A stretch of DNA of 40,438 nucleotides from an uncultured Collinsella sp. (GTDB lineage Bacteria; Actinomycetota; Coriobacteriia; Coriobacteriales; Coriobacteriaceae), in the NCBI GenBank assembly GCA_902470095.1, contig CABRFG010000007.1, forward strand, positions 1 through 40,438. The letters run 5' to 3'. Shown piece by piece: positions 23,863 to 31,453 of this stretch (within the stretch, counting starts at the first letter, position 1; each line of letters starts with the position of its first letter). A program made the translations under genes and the position numbers. The notes beneath the pieces were generated by a model. That model searched no databases. It was not told the origin of the DNA and worked only from the letters and a program-made list of their open reading frames with translations.

Positions 23863-26800
23863 ATGGCGAACACCCAGAACTATATTAACCACCTGCTGCA
23901 GAACACCGGCATTACGCCGGCATGCAGCGAAGAAGAGCGCTTGGCTGCCGAGGATATCGCTCAGATCTTCCGCAACCACGGCTTTGACCCCGAGGTTCAG
24001 GAGTTCAATGCCCCGGCGCCCAGTAGATTGGCATTTGCCGTTACCGGTATTCTTGCGTTTGCCGGCGCCCTGCTGATGGGCATCGGCGGCGGTATCGGCT
24101 TGGTCGGCACCTTGCTGGCCATTGTCGGCGCCGTTCTTTACGTGCTCGAGCGCACGGGCCACCCCGTGGTTTCGCGCCTGGGCAAGACGGGCGTGAGCCA
24201 AAATGTCATCGCCTACCACAAGGCCTCGGGCCCGCTCGCGTCTCCGCGCAACCGCCCGGTGGTCGTTGTCGCACACTACGACTCTCCCCGTGCTGAGCTG
24301 CTCGCCCGCGAGCCCTATGCTTCGTATCGTGCGCTCATCGCCAAGCTGTTGCCCGTTGCCACGGTTGCCCCTGCTGCCGTTGCCATCCTGCGTATCCTGC
24401 CGCTCCCCGGCGCGCTCAAGGTTCTGCTGTGGATTGTCGCGATCCTCGCTTCCCTCGTTGCACTTGCCAACGCGGCAAACATCATCTCTAACCGCCACAT
24501 TCTTCCCTATACGTCCGGCGCGGTGTGCAACAAGTCTTCTGTCGCCGCTATGCTCGGCGTTATGGACAACGTTGCTCCCTTCCAGGGCGAGAACGAGTTT
24601 CCCGACGATGTTCCGTTCGATACCTATTTTGGGGAGCAGAAACGTCGTGCCGAGGAAATGGCGCGCGCGGCGGCGGAGTATGCCGCGGCCCAGCAGCAAA
24701 ACGACTACGGCAACACCATCGAGTACGAAGAGCCTACCTACGCCGAGGACGAGTTCGGTCAGCCGATTGCTCCCGACGCTCAAACCGAGCCCGAACAGGG
24801 CGAGGCTTTTGACGAGCAGATCGAGGGCTTTGAGGGTGCGTCTGCCGACGAGACGCTGATTGGCGCCATCGTGCCCGAGGACCAGAATCAGGCTGTCCAG
24901 GCCGAAGAGCTCAATGACGAGGTTCCCGCTGCCGTGCCGGCTGAGGAGCCTGCCGCGGCCGAGTCCAAGCTCTATCGCAACGCCGCCGGCAACATCCGCT
25001 TTGGTTCGGATGCCATCCGTGCGCTCGGAATGCTTCCCGAGTCCTGCACGCTCGATTACGAGGAGGGCGAGGAGCCGACGTCTGAGCCCGAGCCTGCCTC
25101 CGTCGTGACGGCGCCTGCGCCCGTTGCCACCGTGGATGATGAGCCTGCCGCGGTTACCGCTGCCGAGCCCGAGGCGGTGTCTGCGATCGATTCCGCGGCA
25201 GGACTGGACATTTTGGCTCCCGCCGCGCCGGCGCAAGACGTTGCGGACGAGTCTGACGACGATTACGTTGAACAGCCGAGGCGCGTGTCTTACGAGAGCG
25301 ATACTGATTTCTCTGCCGAGATTCCCGCGGCAACGCCCCATGCCGATATTGCATCCGCGTTCTCTTCGATTGGCGCCAGCGCTTCCAGCTTCTTTAAGGG
25401 TGCGCTTGCAAAGGGCAGGAAATTTGTTGACGATTTCGAGGAGAAGCGCGCTGCCGCACGCGAGGCTGCCGAGCAGGAGGCTATCGCTCAGCAGCAGGCA
25501 GCCGAGGCGGCACGTGAGCGCGCGGCGCAAGAGTTCGAGCAGAACGAGGCTATGCAGTCCGGGCCCGTCGACGCTGCCGAAGCTACGACGTCCTTTGAGT
25601 CCCAGCAACCGACGTCCGCGGATGTTGTTGAGGCAACAACGTCTTTCGAGGCTCAGCAGCACGTCGATAGCACCATGTCGTTTGATGCCGCGCAGTTCGA
25701 TTCCACGATAACGTTTGAAAAGCAGGGCACCGCGATTGCCGAGCCCCTTCCTGTTTCCGATGAGCAGGGCGACGCGGTGGACGATGACGAGCCTATTGAT
25801 GCTGCCGAAATCCAAGATGCCGCCGAGGACGAGCCCGTCGAGGCCAACTCTGACGAAGAGCAATACGCGGCAGCCAAGCAAGATGATTCGACCGAGGCCG
25901 AGCAGGAGGAAGTGCCTGCGGTTTCCGAGGCTCCCGAGACAAATGAGTCGAGGCCTTACTCCACGCAGATTTTCACCATGCCGACTCCGAGTGGTTCCGG
26001 TGCCACGGTTGCCAATGTCGCTCCCACCCAGGACGAAACGGTCGATTCCCTTATGGCCCAGATTTCCTCCCAGGCATCGCCGCGTCCGCAGATGAATGTT
26101 CCCGATCCGGCGTCGGCACCGTCGCCTGCACCTTCCTCGTCTCCGCTGGCTTCGGTCCCCGATCCGTCGCTGCCGTCTATGAAGCAGGCAAACGTTGCGT
26201 CTCGCACGTCGCTGTTCGACCTTCCCGATCCCTCTGCCCAGGTCAACGACCCCTTTGCTACCGCCCAGGGTCCCGAACCCACATCGGCACCCGTTGTGCC
26301 TCCCATGCCCGTTGCGTCGGGCGCTCAGCCGATCGAGACCATTTCGGCTCCCGCCCCGGCGGCACCCAAGTCTCGTAAGCGCGGCCTGGGTGGCCTGTTC
26401 GGTCGTAAAAAGAAAAACGAGCAGGATAGCATGAGCGACTGGCTGGGCGTCGAAGACGATTACGATGCCAAGAAGTCCGGTCGCGGTATCGGTTCGTGGG
26501 ATAACTTCGAGGACGATAACGATGGCTGGAAGGGCGGCGCTACGTCTTCCGACGGCGCTTCTTCCGAAGATATGCTCTCGGCTGTCGCCTCTATGGGCGA
26601 TGATGAGCTGCTCGGTCACGATATCTGGTTTGTGGCAACGGGCGCCTCGGATTGTGATGGCGCCGGTATGAAGGCCTTCTTGGCATCGCATCGCGACAAG
26701 CTCCGTGGCGTATTCTTCATCAATCTTGAATCCGTCGGCGCCGGTAGGCTTTCGGTGGTGACGGTCGAGGGCGAACAGCAGCTGCTCAAGGGCGATCGCC

Positions 26801-27048
26801 GCATCATGAACCTGGTCAGCAAGGTGTGCAAGTCGTTCCATGTCGATTGTGGCGCGCTCGAGATGCCCTATGCCAAGACCGATGCCTATGCCGCGCTCGA
26901 GGCGAGCCGCCGAGCCCTCACCATCGCCGGCGTGGACGGCACGCGTCTGGCTTGCGCTCGTACCGAGGACGACCTGCCCCACAATGTCAACCCGACGAAC
27001 ATCGCCACGGTATCCGAGGTCGTGACCGAGGTTATCCGCCGTTCGTAG
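23863..27048 (+). CDS. Membrane M28-like peptidase-fold protein with large acidic insertion
   Basis: From ATG 23863 (GGAG five bases ahead) the product is 1061 residues. The first part has a cap helix, two membrane segments (about 56-94), AHYDSP (H138, D140) matching the first M28 zinc motif, two more membrane segments (about 164-206) and SGAVCNKSSVAAML (218-231) where M28 enzymes have G-x-x-D-N-x-S-G. The fold resumes at about 915 with IWFVATGASDCDGAG, FINLESVGAG and a final LPHNVNPTN (H1040). Between about 240 and 910 is a low-complexity, Asp/Glu/Ala/Pro-rich region with a basic patch near 840. By eye, the bridging Asp aligns with C222, the Glu-Glu pair is lost and the later Asp is E956, so peptidase activity is doubtful. 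It is likely co-transcribed with the next gene. Confidence 0.75.
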   Translation: MANTQNYINHLLQNTGITPACSEEERLAAEDIAQIFRNHGFDPEVQEFNAPAPSRLAFAVTGILAFAGALLMGIGGGIGLVGTLLAIVGAVLYVLERTGHPVVSRLGKTGVSQNVIAYHKASGPLASPRNRPVVVVAHYDSPRAELLAREPYASYRALIAKLLPVATVAPAAVAILRILPLPGALKVLLWIVAILASLVALANAANIISNRHILPYTSGAVCNKSSVAAMLGVMDNVAPFQGENEFPDDVPFDTYFGEQKRRAEEMARAAAEYAAAQQQNDYGNTIEYEEPTYAEDEFGQPIAPDAQTEPEQGEAFDEQIEGFEGASADETLIGAIVPEDQNQAVQAEELNDEVPAAVPAEEPAAAESKLYRNAAGNIRFGSDAIRALGMLPESCTLDYEEGEEPTSEPEPASVVTAPAPVATVDDEPAAVTAAEPEAVSAIDSAAGLDILAPAAPAQDVADESDDDYVEQPRRVSYESDTDFSAEIPAATPHADIASAFSSIGASASSFFKGALAKGRKFVDDFEEKRAAAREAAEQEAIAQQQAAEAARERAAQEFEQNEAMQSGPVDAAEATTSFESQQPTSADVVEATTSFEAQQHVDSTMSFDAAQFDSTITFEKQGTAIAEPLPVSDEQGDAVDDDEPIDAAEIQDAAEDEPVEANSDEEQYAAAKQDDSTEAEQEEVPAVSEAPETNESRPYSTQIFTMPTPSGSGATVANVAPTQDETVDSLMAQISSQASPRPQMNVPDPASAPSPAPSSSPLASVPDPSLPSMKQANVASRTSLFDLPDPSAQVNDPFATAQGPEPTSAPVVPPMPVASGAQPIETISAPAPAAPKSRKRGLGGLFGRKKKNEQDSMSDWLGVEDDYDAKKSGRGIGSWDNFEDDNDGWKGGATSSDGASSEDMLSAVASMGDDELLGHDIWFVATGASDCDGAGMKAFLASHRDKLRGVFFINLESVGAGRLSVVTVEGEQQLLKGDRRIMNLVSKVCKSFHVDCGALEMPYAKTDAYAALEASRRALTIAGVDGTRLACARTEDDLPHNVNPTNIATVSEVVTEVIRRS

Positions 27049-27069
27049 ACGGAGCTCTAAGGAGTCAAC

Positions 27070-27288
27070 GTGTTTTCGTATATTAAGCGCCATTGGCCTG
27101 TCTACGTGATTTTGACCTTGATTGCCATTGCGTTAGGATTTGGGGCTGCCTACATCGTGGGTGCAAAGGGCTCGACCCCCGCCTCCGCAATCAGCGAAGA
27201 GGTGGAGCAAGAACAGAGTACGGGTGCCGATGGGATCCCTGAGTCCGAGCAGGCAATCGTTGATGGTGGATCTTCGTCTGCAGAGTAG
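27070..27288 (+). CDS. Small single-pass membrane protein
   Basis: A 72-residue product from GTG 27070 with AAGGAG four bases after the upstream stop region. It has a short basic N-terminus (SYIKRHW), one membrane helix (VYVILTLIAIALGFGAAYIVGA) and an acidic, Ser/Glu-rich tail ending GGSSSAE. The positive-inside rule puts the tail outside the cell. It follows the M28-like gene by 21 bases and precedes a terminator, so the pair probably form one transcript. I do not recognise the family. Confidence 0.7.
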   Translation: MFSYIKRHWPVYVILTLIAIALGFGAAYIVGAKGSTPASAISEEVEQEQSTGADGIPESEQAIVDGGSSSAE

Positions 27289-27318
27289 ATACGGCGATTT
27301 ACATGATTGAAAGCGGGC

Positions 27319-27345
27319 GAGCCAGGGGACTGGCTCCCCCCCCTT
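27319..27345 (+). terminator. Terminator after the M28-like operon
   Basis: GAGCCAG-GGGA-CTGGCTC (27319-27336) is followed by seven C and five T. The T-run is on the plus strand only, so it serves the rightward transcript and not the convergent adhesin gene. Confidence 0.7.
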
Positions 27346-27355
27346 TTTCATCGCG

Positions 27356-30300
27356 CTAGCGCTTCTTTGGGATCGACCTAAGGCGAGCGAACCATAGGGC
27401 TGCGGCACCCGAGGTCAGGAGCGCGGTGATGCAAGCGGCGATGGGAACTGATCCTGTTGCCGGTAGGTCCTGCGGTAGGGTACAGCGTTGAATGACACGG
27501 TCCTCGTCATGTGACTCAAGTTTATCGCCGCCGCCGTTGCGGCAAAGATCGACGCGTGCGCTGTTGGTGAGTGCGGTTTGGGGCGTATAAGCCGACGTCG
27601 CCTGCATGTGCACGATTGCGCCCCGAGCGTCTGTGCCAAGGATTGCTTTGGCATCGTCAAGGTCGTCGTGCTCATCTTTGAGATCATCGCGGGTCCAAGA
27701 ATCCGCATCGCTTCGAGTCGTAAAGTCGGCGGCTACCGCACCGTATTCAATGCGAATGCCCGTTACGACGGTATTGGACGCAAGGTCGAGTTCTTTCGCC
27801 TCGAGTGTGGTGGATTCCGTGGTCGAGACATCCGCCTTCCAGAGGCGCCAGCCGTCGTAATCGACGAGGCGGCAATCCTCACCCAGACTTTCCCTTACTT
27901 CGTCGGACTCAAGCCAAGGATTTTCGTGCCCATCGTCAAGTGTCGCGTTTGCCGGCTCATCGACGTCTGTCGAGTCCAACGGCGTCGTGCGATACCACAC
28001 GTTGCACAGACCGTTGAGGTCGCCGATGGCGACGGGGGTTTCGATTGAGACGAATCTCGCTGTATCGTTCTCGGCACACTCAAGATCATCGGTAATTGTG
28101 AACTCATCAACCCAGGTAGCTGAATCGTTTCGAGCGTCGATGGTATAGGAGAAAAGTCCATCCGTATTGGTTTGCGTCGCGGCGCGATTTTTACCATCGC
28201 CGTTGGCCAACAGACCCTTCCCGATAGGTTGGACAAGCTCCTGACGCTTGTCGACCTGTCCTTTGATCTCGATGGGCGTATCCTTCATCGCGACGGATTG
28301 GACTTCTCCCGTATCCTTTATTTCAAACGTTATCTCCTCGGCAAGGTCATAGGTCCGCGGAGACATCATTTCGCGCAACGAGTAGGTGCCGGGTGCAAGA
28401 TGTTCGACGCGATGCGGCTTGTCGGATGAGGTCCAGGAGTCTATTTCGGTTTTATCGGGACCATATAAGGTGAGCTGTGCGCCTTCCACTTCCTGCTCAC
28501 CGCTTGCATCGACCTTGGAGATATCAACCTTGGTGTAATCGTCGGATACGTTAAGCTGTGCTTCTACAACGGGTGTTTTCTGGTCGGCATAAGTAAGGTC
28601 GACAATATGGGTTGTCTGATCGAGCAAGAAGCCTGCCGGCGCTTGAGTCTCGACAACCTCGTAGCGTGCGGTGCCAGATCCCAGTGGGAGGTTGTCCGCG
28701 CGTGCTTCTCCAGTTTCATCCGTCGTGACGGTCACGACAGTCTCACCGTCGAGCGCGGCAATGCTACCGTCGGGGCGCACGATATCACCCGAGGCACGGA
28801 TCTCAAAGACGGCGCCCGCGAGGCTGCTGCCGTCTATGGCATCGGTTTTAACGATCCTGATGTTTCCGGTCGCGGCGTGGTCATAATACGAGGCGATTGC
28901 AACGGGCGTTAGGTTCATGTCGGCGGGTATGTTTACCTCGATCTCTTCGCCGACAAGATAGGGCTCTTTGGCCGAGGTTTCGCGTACATAATAGGTGCCC
29001 GGCACGAGCGATTCGGGCAGTGTGACGGTGCCGGTCGCGTCAGTCGTAAAGGTGTCCATTACGTTATGTGCTGGATACCAGCAAGTTTGTGAGACAGGTT
29101 CGTGATTGCTGCCGAGGAGTTGGAAGGTGAATCCGGCTAGGGGAACAGAAGCGCCTGTTTGGGCATCGCGTTTTACAATCTGGAGATGCGTCGACAGCGC
29201 GTGGTTGTCCACGATATATTGAAGCTCGGCGCCGTCGGAAATCTGATTTGCCCCGACGGTCCATTCCCCTGCACGTTTAAAACCCTCGGGGACGGTTTCC
29301 GGAACCTCACGAACCGTGTAGCCGGCACGGTCGTATGGGACGGCTCCGTGGACACCGGCGGGTCGCTTGCCTGTGCCGAACCATGCTTCGGGCTGATCTT
29401 CGGTGGAGGCAAAGCCATAGATGTTTGTGGTCAGTGTGCCAACAACCTGCTGAGAGCTGTTGCTGACAACCTCAAAGACAACACCACCCGCCGGCTGCTC
29501 CAGGCCGGATTGGTCGCTATTGCCGTAATCCTTGAATTTGGAAATCTCAAGGTTAAACGCAATGGGGATATCGGAAACGCGAGATTCGATCTCGACCACG
29601 CCTGAATCGCCGAGCTGGTCGGCTCCAACGGTATAGGTCCAGCTGTCGTTGGATGGCAGGTAGCCCTCGGGGGCTTTTGATTCGTAGATGGTAAAGGTTC
29701 CTAAGGGGACATCGGCGAGGGTGGCCCGACCGCTTTCGTCGGTCGTGAGGATTTGTGCCCATCCAGGGGTTGATTGCGACACACACGTGAACTCTGCTCC
29801 TGCGAGCGAAGCTCCCACCTGGTGGCCGGCATTCGTCGCGGCATCGAGTTTTACGATACGCAGGTTGATGGTGCCGGGCTGTTCATCAATGGCGACCCGC
29901 CCGCCGTCATTCCCCGTGGTAAAGGCAATACGATCGTGGCGGGGGACATAGCCGGCCGGCGCCTTCGTTTCAACTAGGTAGTATGCCGTGTTGGGCAGAA
30001 GTGTTGCTTGCGCTCGACCGTTGCTGTCCATCTTGATGGTGCCGACACGCGCGCCGCTGGCGCTCTCAAAAATATCGAATGTTGCCCCGGTAAACTGATA
30101 GGTATTGTTTCCGCTGGTAATAACGGTGTTAGCAGACTGCTTTTGGAAGGAAACAGACACCGCCGGCAGTACATAGAGCATGTCTTGACGTTTGCTGCCG
30201 CCCGATACGGCCCCTAGATAGCGCCGCGCGCGGTGCGGAGCGGCTTTGATGCTTCCTGATTTTGCGCTGTCGTGGAGCCACCGCGCAGCCGCCACGACTT

Positions 30301-30787
30301 CATTGTCGGAGGTAAAGTGTCCGCTCTTGGTTTTACCCTGAGCGGTCGTGTAGGAGTAGGTGCCGTCGACATGGGTAGTGCCGTTGAGCATCCATACGGC
30401 AAGCTGGGTGGCGGCGCGGGCGCGATCGGGTGAAAGATGGTAACCGCCAAACGACGTGGCGGTAGGATATCCGTGACAAACGATTGCCGCGAACTCGTCG
30501 TCGAGCCACACCCAGCCTTGATCAAAGTTGAGCCATGGGCCGCCCGGCTTGGTGGGGCCGGGGCGCTCCTGGTTCATGCAGTAGGCAATCGAGGCGTCTT
30601 GAGCTTCATACTTGCCGATAAAGAAGGGCCCACAATCATCGCTAATAGTGCGGAAGCCGAGCTGGTCGTAGCCATCAACGGCAAATGCGGCTCCCGGTGC
30701 CAGGCAGCCGAAAAGCAGGAAGAGGAGCAGGAGCAGCGGACCTGTTGCGATTGCGCTGTGGACAGAGTGCGTGGGTGCGTTGGACAT
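27356..30787 (-). CDS. LPXTG-anchored thioester-domain/CnaB-repeat surface adhesin
   Basis: A 1143-residue surface protein. A signal peptide spans about residues 1-36 (cleavage after AAFA). The N-terminal thioester domain has C70 in IAYCMNQE and Q128 in ATQLAVW, the pair expected to form an internal Cys-Gln thioester used for covalent host binding. Six CnaB/SpaA-like repeats follow, each ending in a motif such as YYLVETKAPAGY, FTIYESKAPEGY or YSLREMMSPRTY, with the glutamate that supports a Lys-Asn/Asp isopeptide bond. A further beta-rich domain (about 800-1100) precedes the sortase signal LPATG (1108-1112), a hydrophobic helix and a basic tail. A strong AAGGAG precedes the ATG. It stands alone; no sortase or pilin gene lies next to it. 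Confidence 0.93.
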   Translation of the reverse strand: MSNAPTHSVHSAIATGPLLLLLFLLFGCLAPGAAFAVDGYDQLGFRTISDDCGPFFIGKYEAQDASIAYCMNQERPGPTKPGGPWLNFDQGWVWLDDEFAAIVCHGYPTATSFGGYHLSPDRARAATQLAVWMLNGTTHVDGTYSYTTAQGKTKSGHFTSDNEVVAAARWLHDSAKSGSIKAAPHRARRYLGAVSGGSKRQDMLYVLPAVSVSFQKQSANTVITSGNNTYQFTGATFDIFESASGARVGTIKMDSNGRAQATLLPNTAYYLVETKAPAGYVPRHDRIAFTTGNDGGRVAIDEQPGTINLRIVKLDAATNAGHQVGASLAGAEFTCVSQSTPGWAQILTTDESGRATLADVPLGTFTIYESKAPEGYLPSNDSWTYTVGADQLGDSGVVEIESRVSDIPIAFNLEISKFKDYGNSDQSGLEQPAGGVVFEVVSNSSQQVVGTLTTNIYGFASTEDQPEAWFGTGKRPAGVHGAVPYDRAGYTVREVPETVPEGFKRAGEWTVGANQISDGAELQYIVDNHALSTHLQIVKRDAQTGASVPLAGFTFQLLGSNHEPVSQTCWYPAHNVMDTFTTDATGTVTLPESLVPGTYYVRETSAKEPYLVGEEIEVNIPADMNLTPVAIASYYDHAATGNIRIVKTDAIDGSSLAGAVFEIRASGDIVRPDGSIAALDGETVVTVTTDETGEARADNLPLGSGTARYEVVETQAPAGFLLDQTTHIVDLTYADQKTPVVEAQLNVSDDYTKVDISKVDASGEQEVEGAQLTLYGPDKTEIDSWTSSDKPHRVEHLAPGTYSLREMMSPRTYDLAEEITFEIKDTGEVQSVAMKDTPIEIKGQVDKRQELVQPIGKGLLANGDGKNRAATQTNTDGLFSYTIDARNDSATWVDEFTITDDLECAENDTARFVSIETPVAIGDLNGLCNVWYRTTPLDSTDVDEPANATLDDGHENPWLESDEVRESLGEDCRLVDYDGWRLWKADVSTTESTTLEAKELDLASNTVVTGIRIEYGAVAADFTTRSDADSWTRDDLKDEHDDLDDAKAILGTDARGAIVHMQATSAYTPQTALTNSARVDLCRNGGGDKLESHDEDRVIQRCTLPQDLPATGSVPIAACITALLTSGAAALWFARLRSIPKKR

Positions 30788-30801
30788 GGCTGCTCCTTAT
30801 C

Positions 30802-30820
30802 CCTCGTGCGTCGCACGGGG
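30802..30820. promoter_or_regulatory. Palindrome in the adhesin leader
   Basis: A 19-base odd palindrome (CCTCGTGCG-T-CGCACGGGG, one G-T pair) lies just upstream of the adhesin ribosome site. It could be an operator or a leader hairpin. The rest of the gap from 30821 to about 31040 shows nothing that I can name. Confidence 0.35.
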
Positions 30821-31041
30821 AGGCTGCGACGCGTAGGATGAGGCTACCCCCGAGGTTCATGCGGGTAAGTACCGGAGCCTGACCAAAAGCTTGCCCAATT
30901 CCTGACAAATTGAGCTCAAATACAACAATCAAGCAAAAGTACAGGTAGAAGATAGGGAGAACAGGAAGTCAAAGGTCCTCGTCTCCACAATTGACGCGAT
31001 TTTCAAACGAATTTCCACAGCTAAAACAAACATCGCCACCC

Positions 31042-31071
31042 TTGTATCAAACAAGACAACCGCGTTATACT
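31042..31071 (+). promoter_or_regulatory. Promoter of tRNA-Gly
   Basis: TTGTAT (31042-31047) and TATACT (31066-31071) with an 18-base spacer end 13 bases before the tRNA. Confidence 0.6.
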
Positions 31072-31084
31072 AGCCAACACACAA

Positions 31085-31159
31085 GCGGGCATCGCCAAGT
31101 GGTAAGGCATCAGCTTCCCAAGCTGACACTCGCGGGTTCGAGTCCCGTTGCCCGCTCCA
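31085..31159 (+). tRNA. tRNA-Gly (anticodon CCC)
   Basis: A full cloverleaf can be drawn. The acceptor stem is GCGGGCA/TGCCCGC, and the D-arm contains AGTGGTAAGG. The anticodon stem TCAGC/GCTGA encloses loop TTCCCAA (anticodon CCC), and the T-arm is GCGGG-TTCGAGT-CCCGT. The discriminator is T31156 and CCA is encoded at 31157-31159. Its last 18 bases are repeated exactly 192 bases downstream. Confidence 0.96.
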
Positions 31160-31170
31160 GTAAAAAGCAC

Positions 31171-31204
31171 AAGCACGGCAGCGTTACGTTGCCGTGCTTT
31201 TTAC
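31171..31204 (+). terminator. Terminator after tRNA-Gly
   Basis: The stem AAGCACGGCA / TGCCGTGCTT with a GCGTTACGT loop is followed by TTT. It lies 12 bases after the tRNA end. Confidence 0.8.
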
Positions 31205-31215
31205 TACCAAGCGCC

Positions 31216-31351
31216 GGGACACGAACCCGCCAGGGTGCGAGCGCTAAGCAAACGCGAAGCGTTTGTAGCGAGCAGGCGAAGGCGCCGACAGGCGCCTGAA
31301 GCCGGTGCGTATTTGCGAAGCAAATACGCGGACGTCCCGTTGCCCGCTCCA
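31216..31351 (+). repeat. tRNA-Gly-associated hairpin element with 3'-end copy
   Basis: This stretch holds a T-arm-like GGGACACGAACCCG (31216), then three perfect hairpins. These are CAAACGC-GAA-GCGTTTG (31249-31265), GGCGCC-GACA-GGCGCC (31281-31296) and a 10-bp stem with GAA loop (31307-31329). It ends with GTCCCGTTGCCCGCTCCA (31334-31351), an exact copy of the tRNA-Gly 3' end at 31142-31159. The layout matches the element behind tRNA-Lys at 39.96-40.08 kb. No convincing protein is encoded here. Confidence 0.8.
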
Positions 31352-31453
31352 ATTCCAAAATGTTAGGTTAATGCCTGCTGCCCATACTTGCACCTGCGCA
31401 CGGTACAATGGTTGGGTTACGACCAACGTGCCAATAACCAAAAAGGAGCCGCT

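Noticed and set aside
23812..27093. Minus-strand frame of over 1000 codons opposite the M28-like gene
   Set aside because: Arg/Gly/Leu-rich with no domains. The plus-strand gene has a good ribosome site, membrane helices and M28 motifs.
31249..31329. Hairpin series considered as a CRISPR array
   Set aside because: The stems differ in sequence and there are no regularly spaced identical repeats or unique spacers; no cas genes in the window.
31110..31358. Minus-strand frame over tRNA-Gly and its element (82 codons)
   Set aside because: Most of it is antisense tRNA and hairpin sequence; its ERATGLEPA stretch is the translation of an antisense T-arm, a common spurious call.
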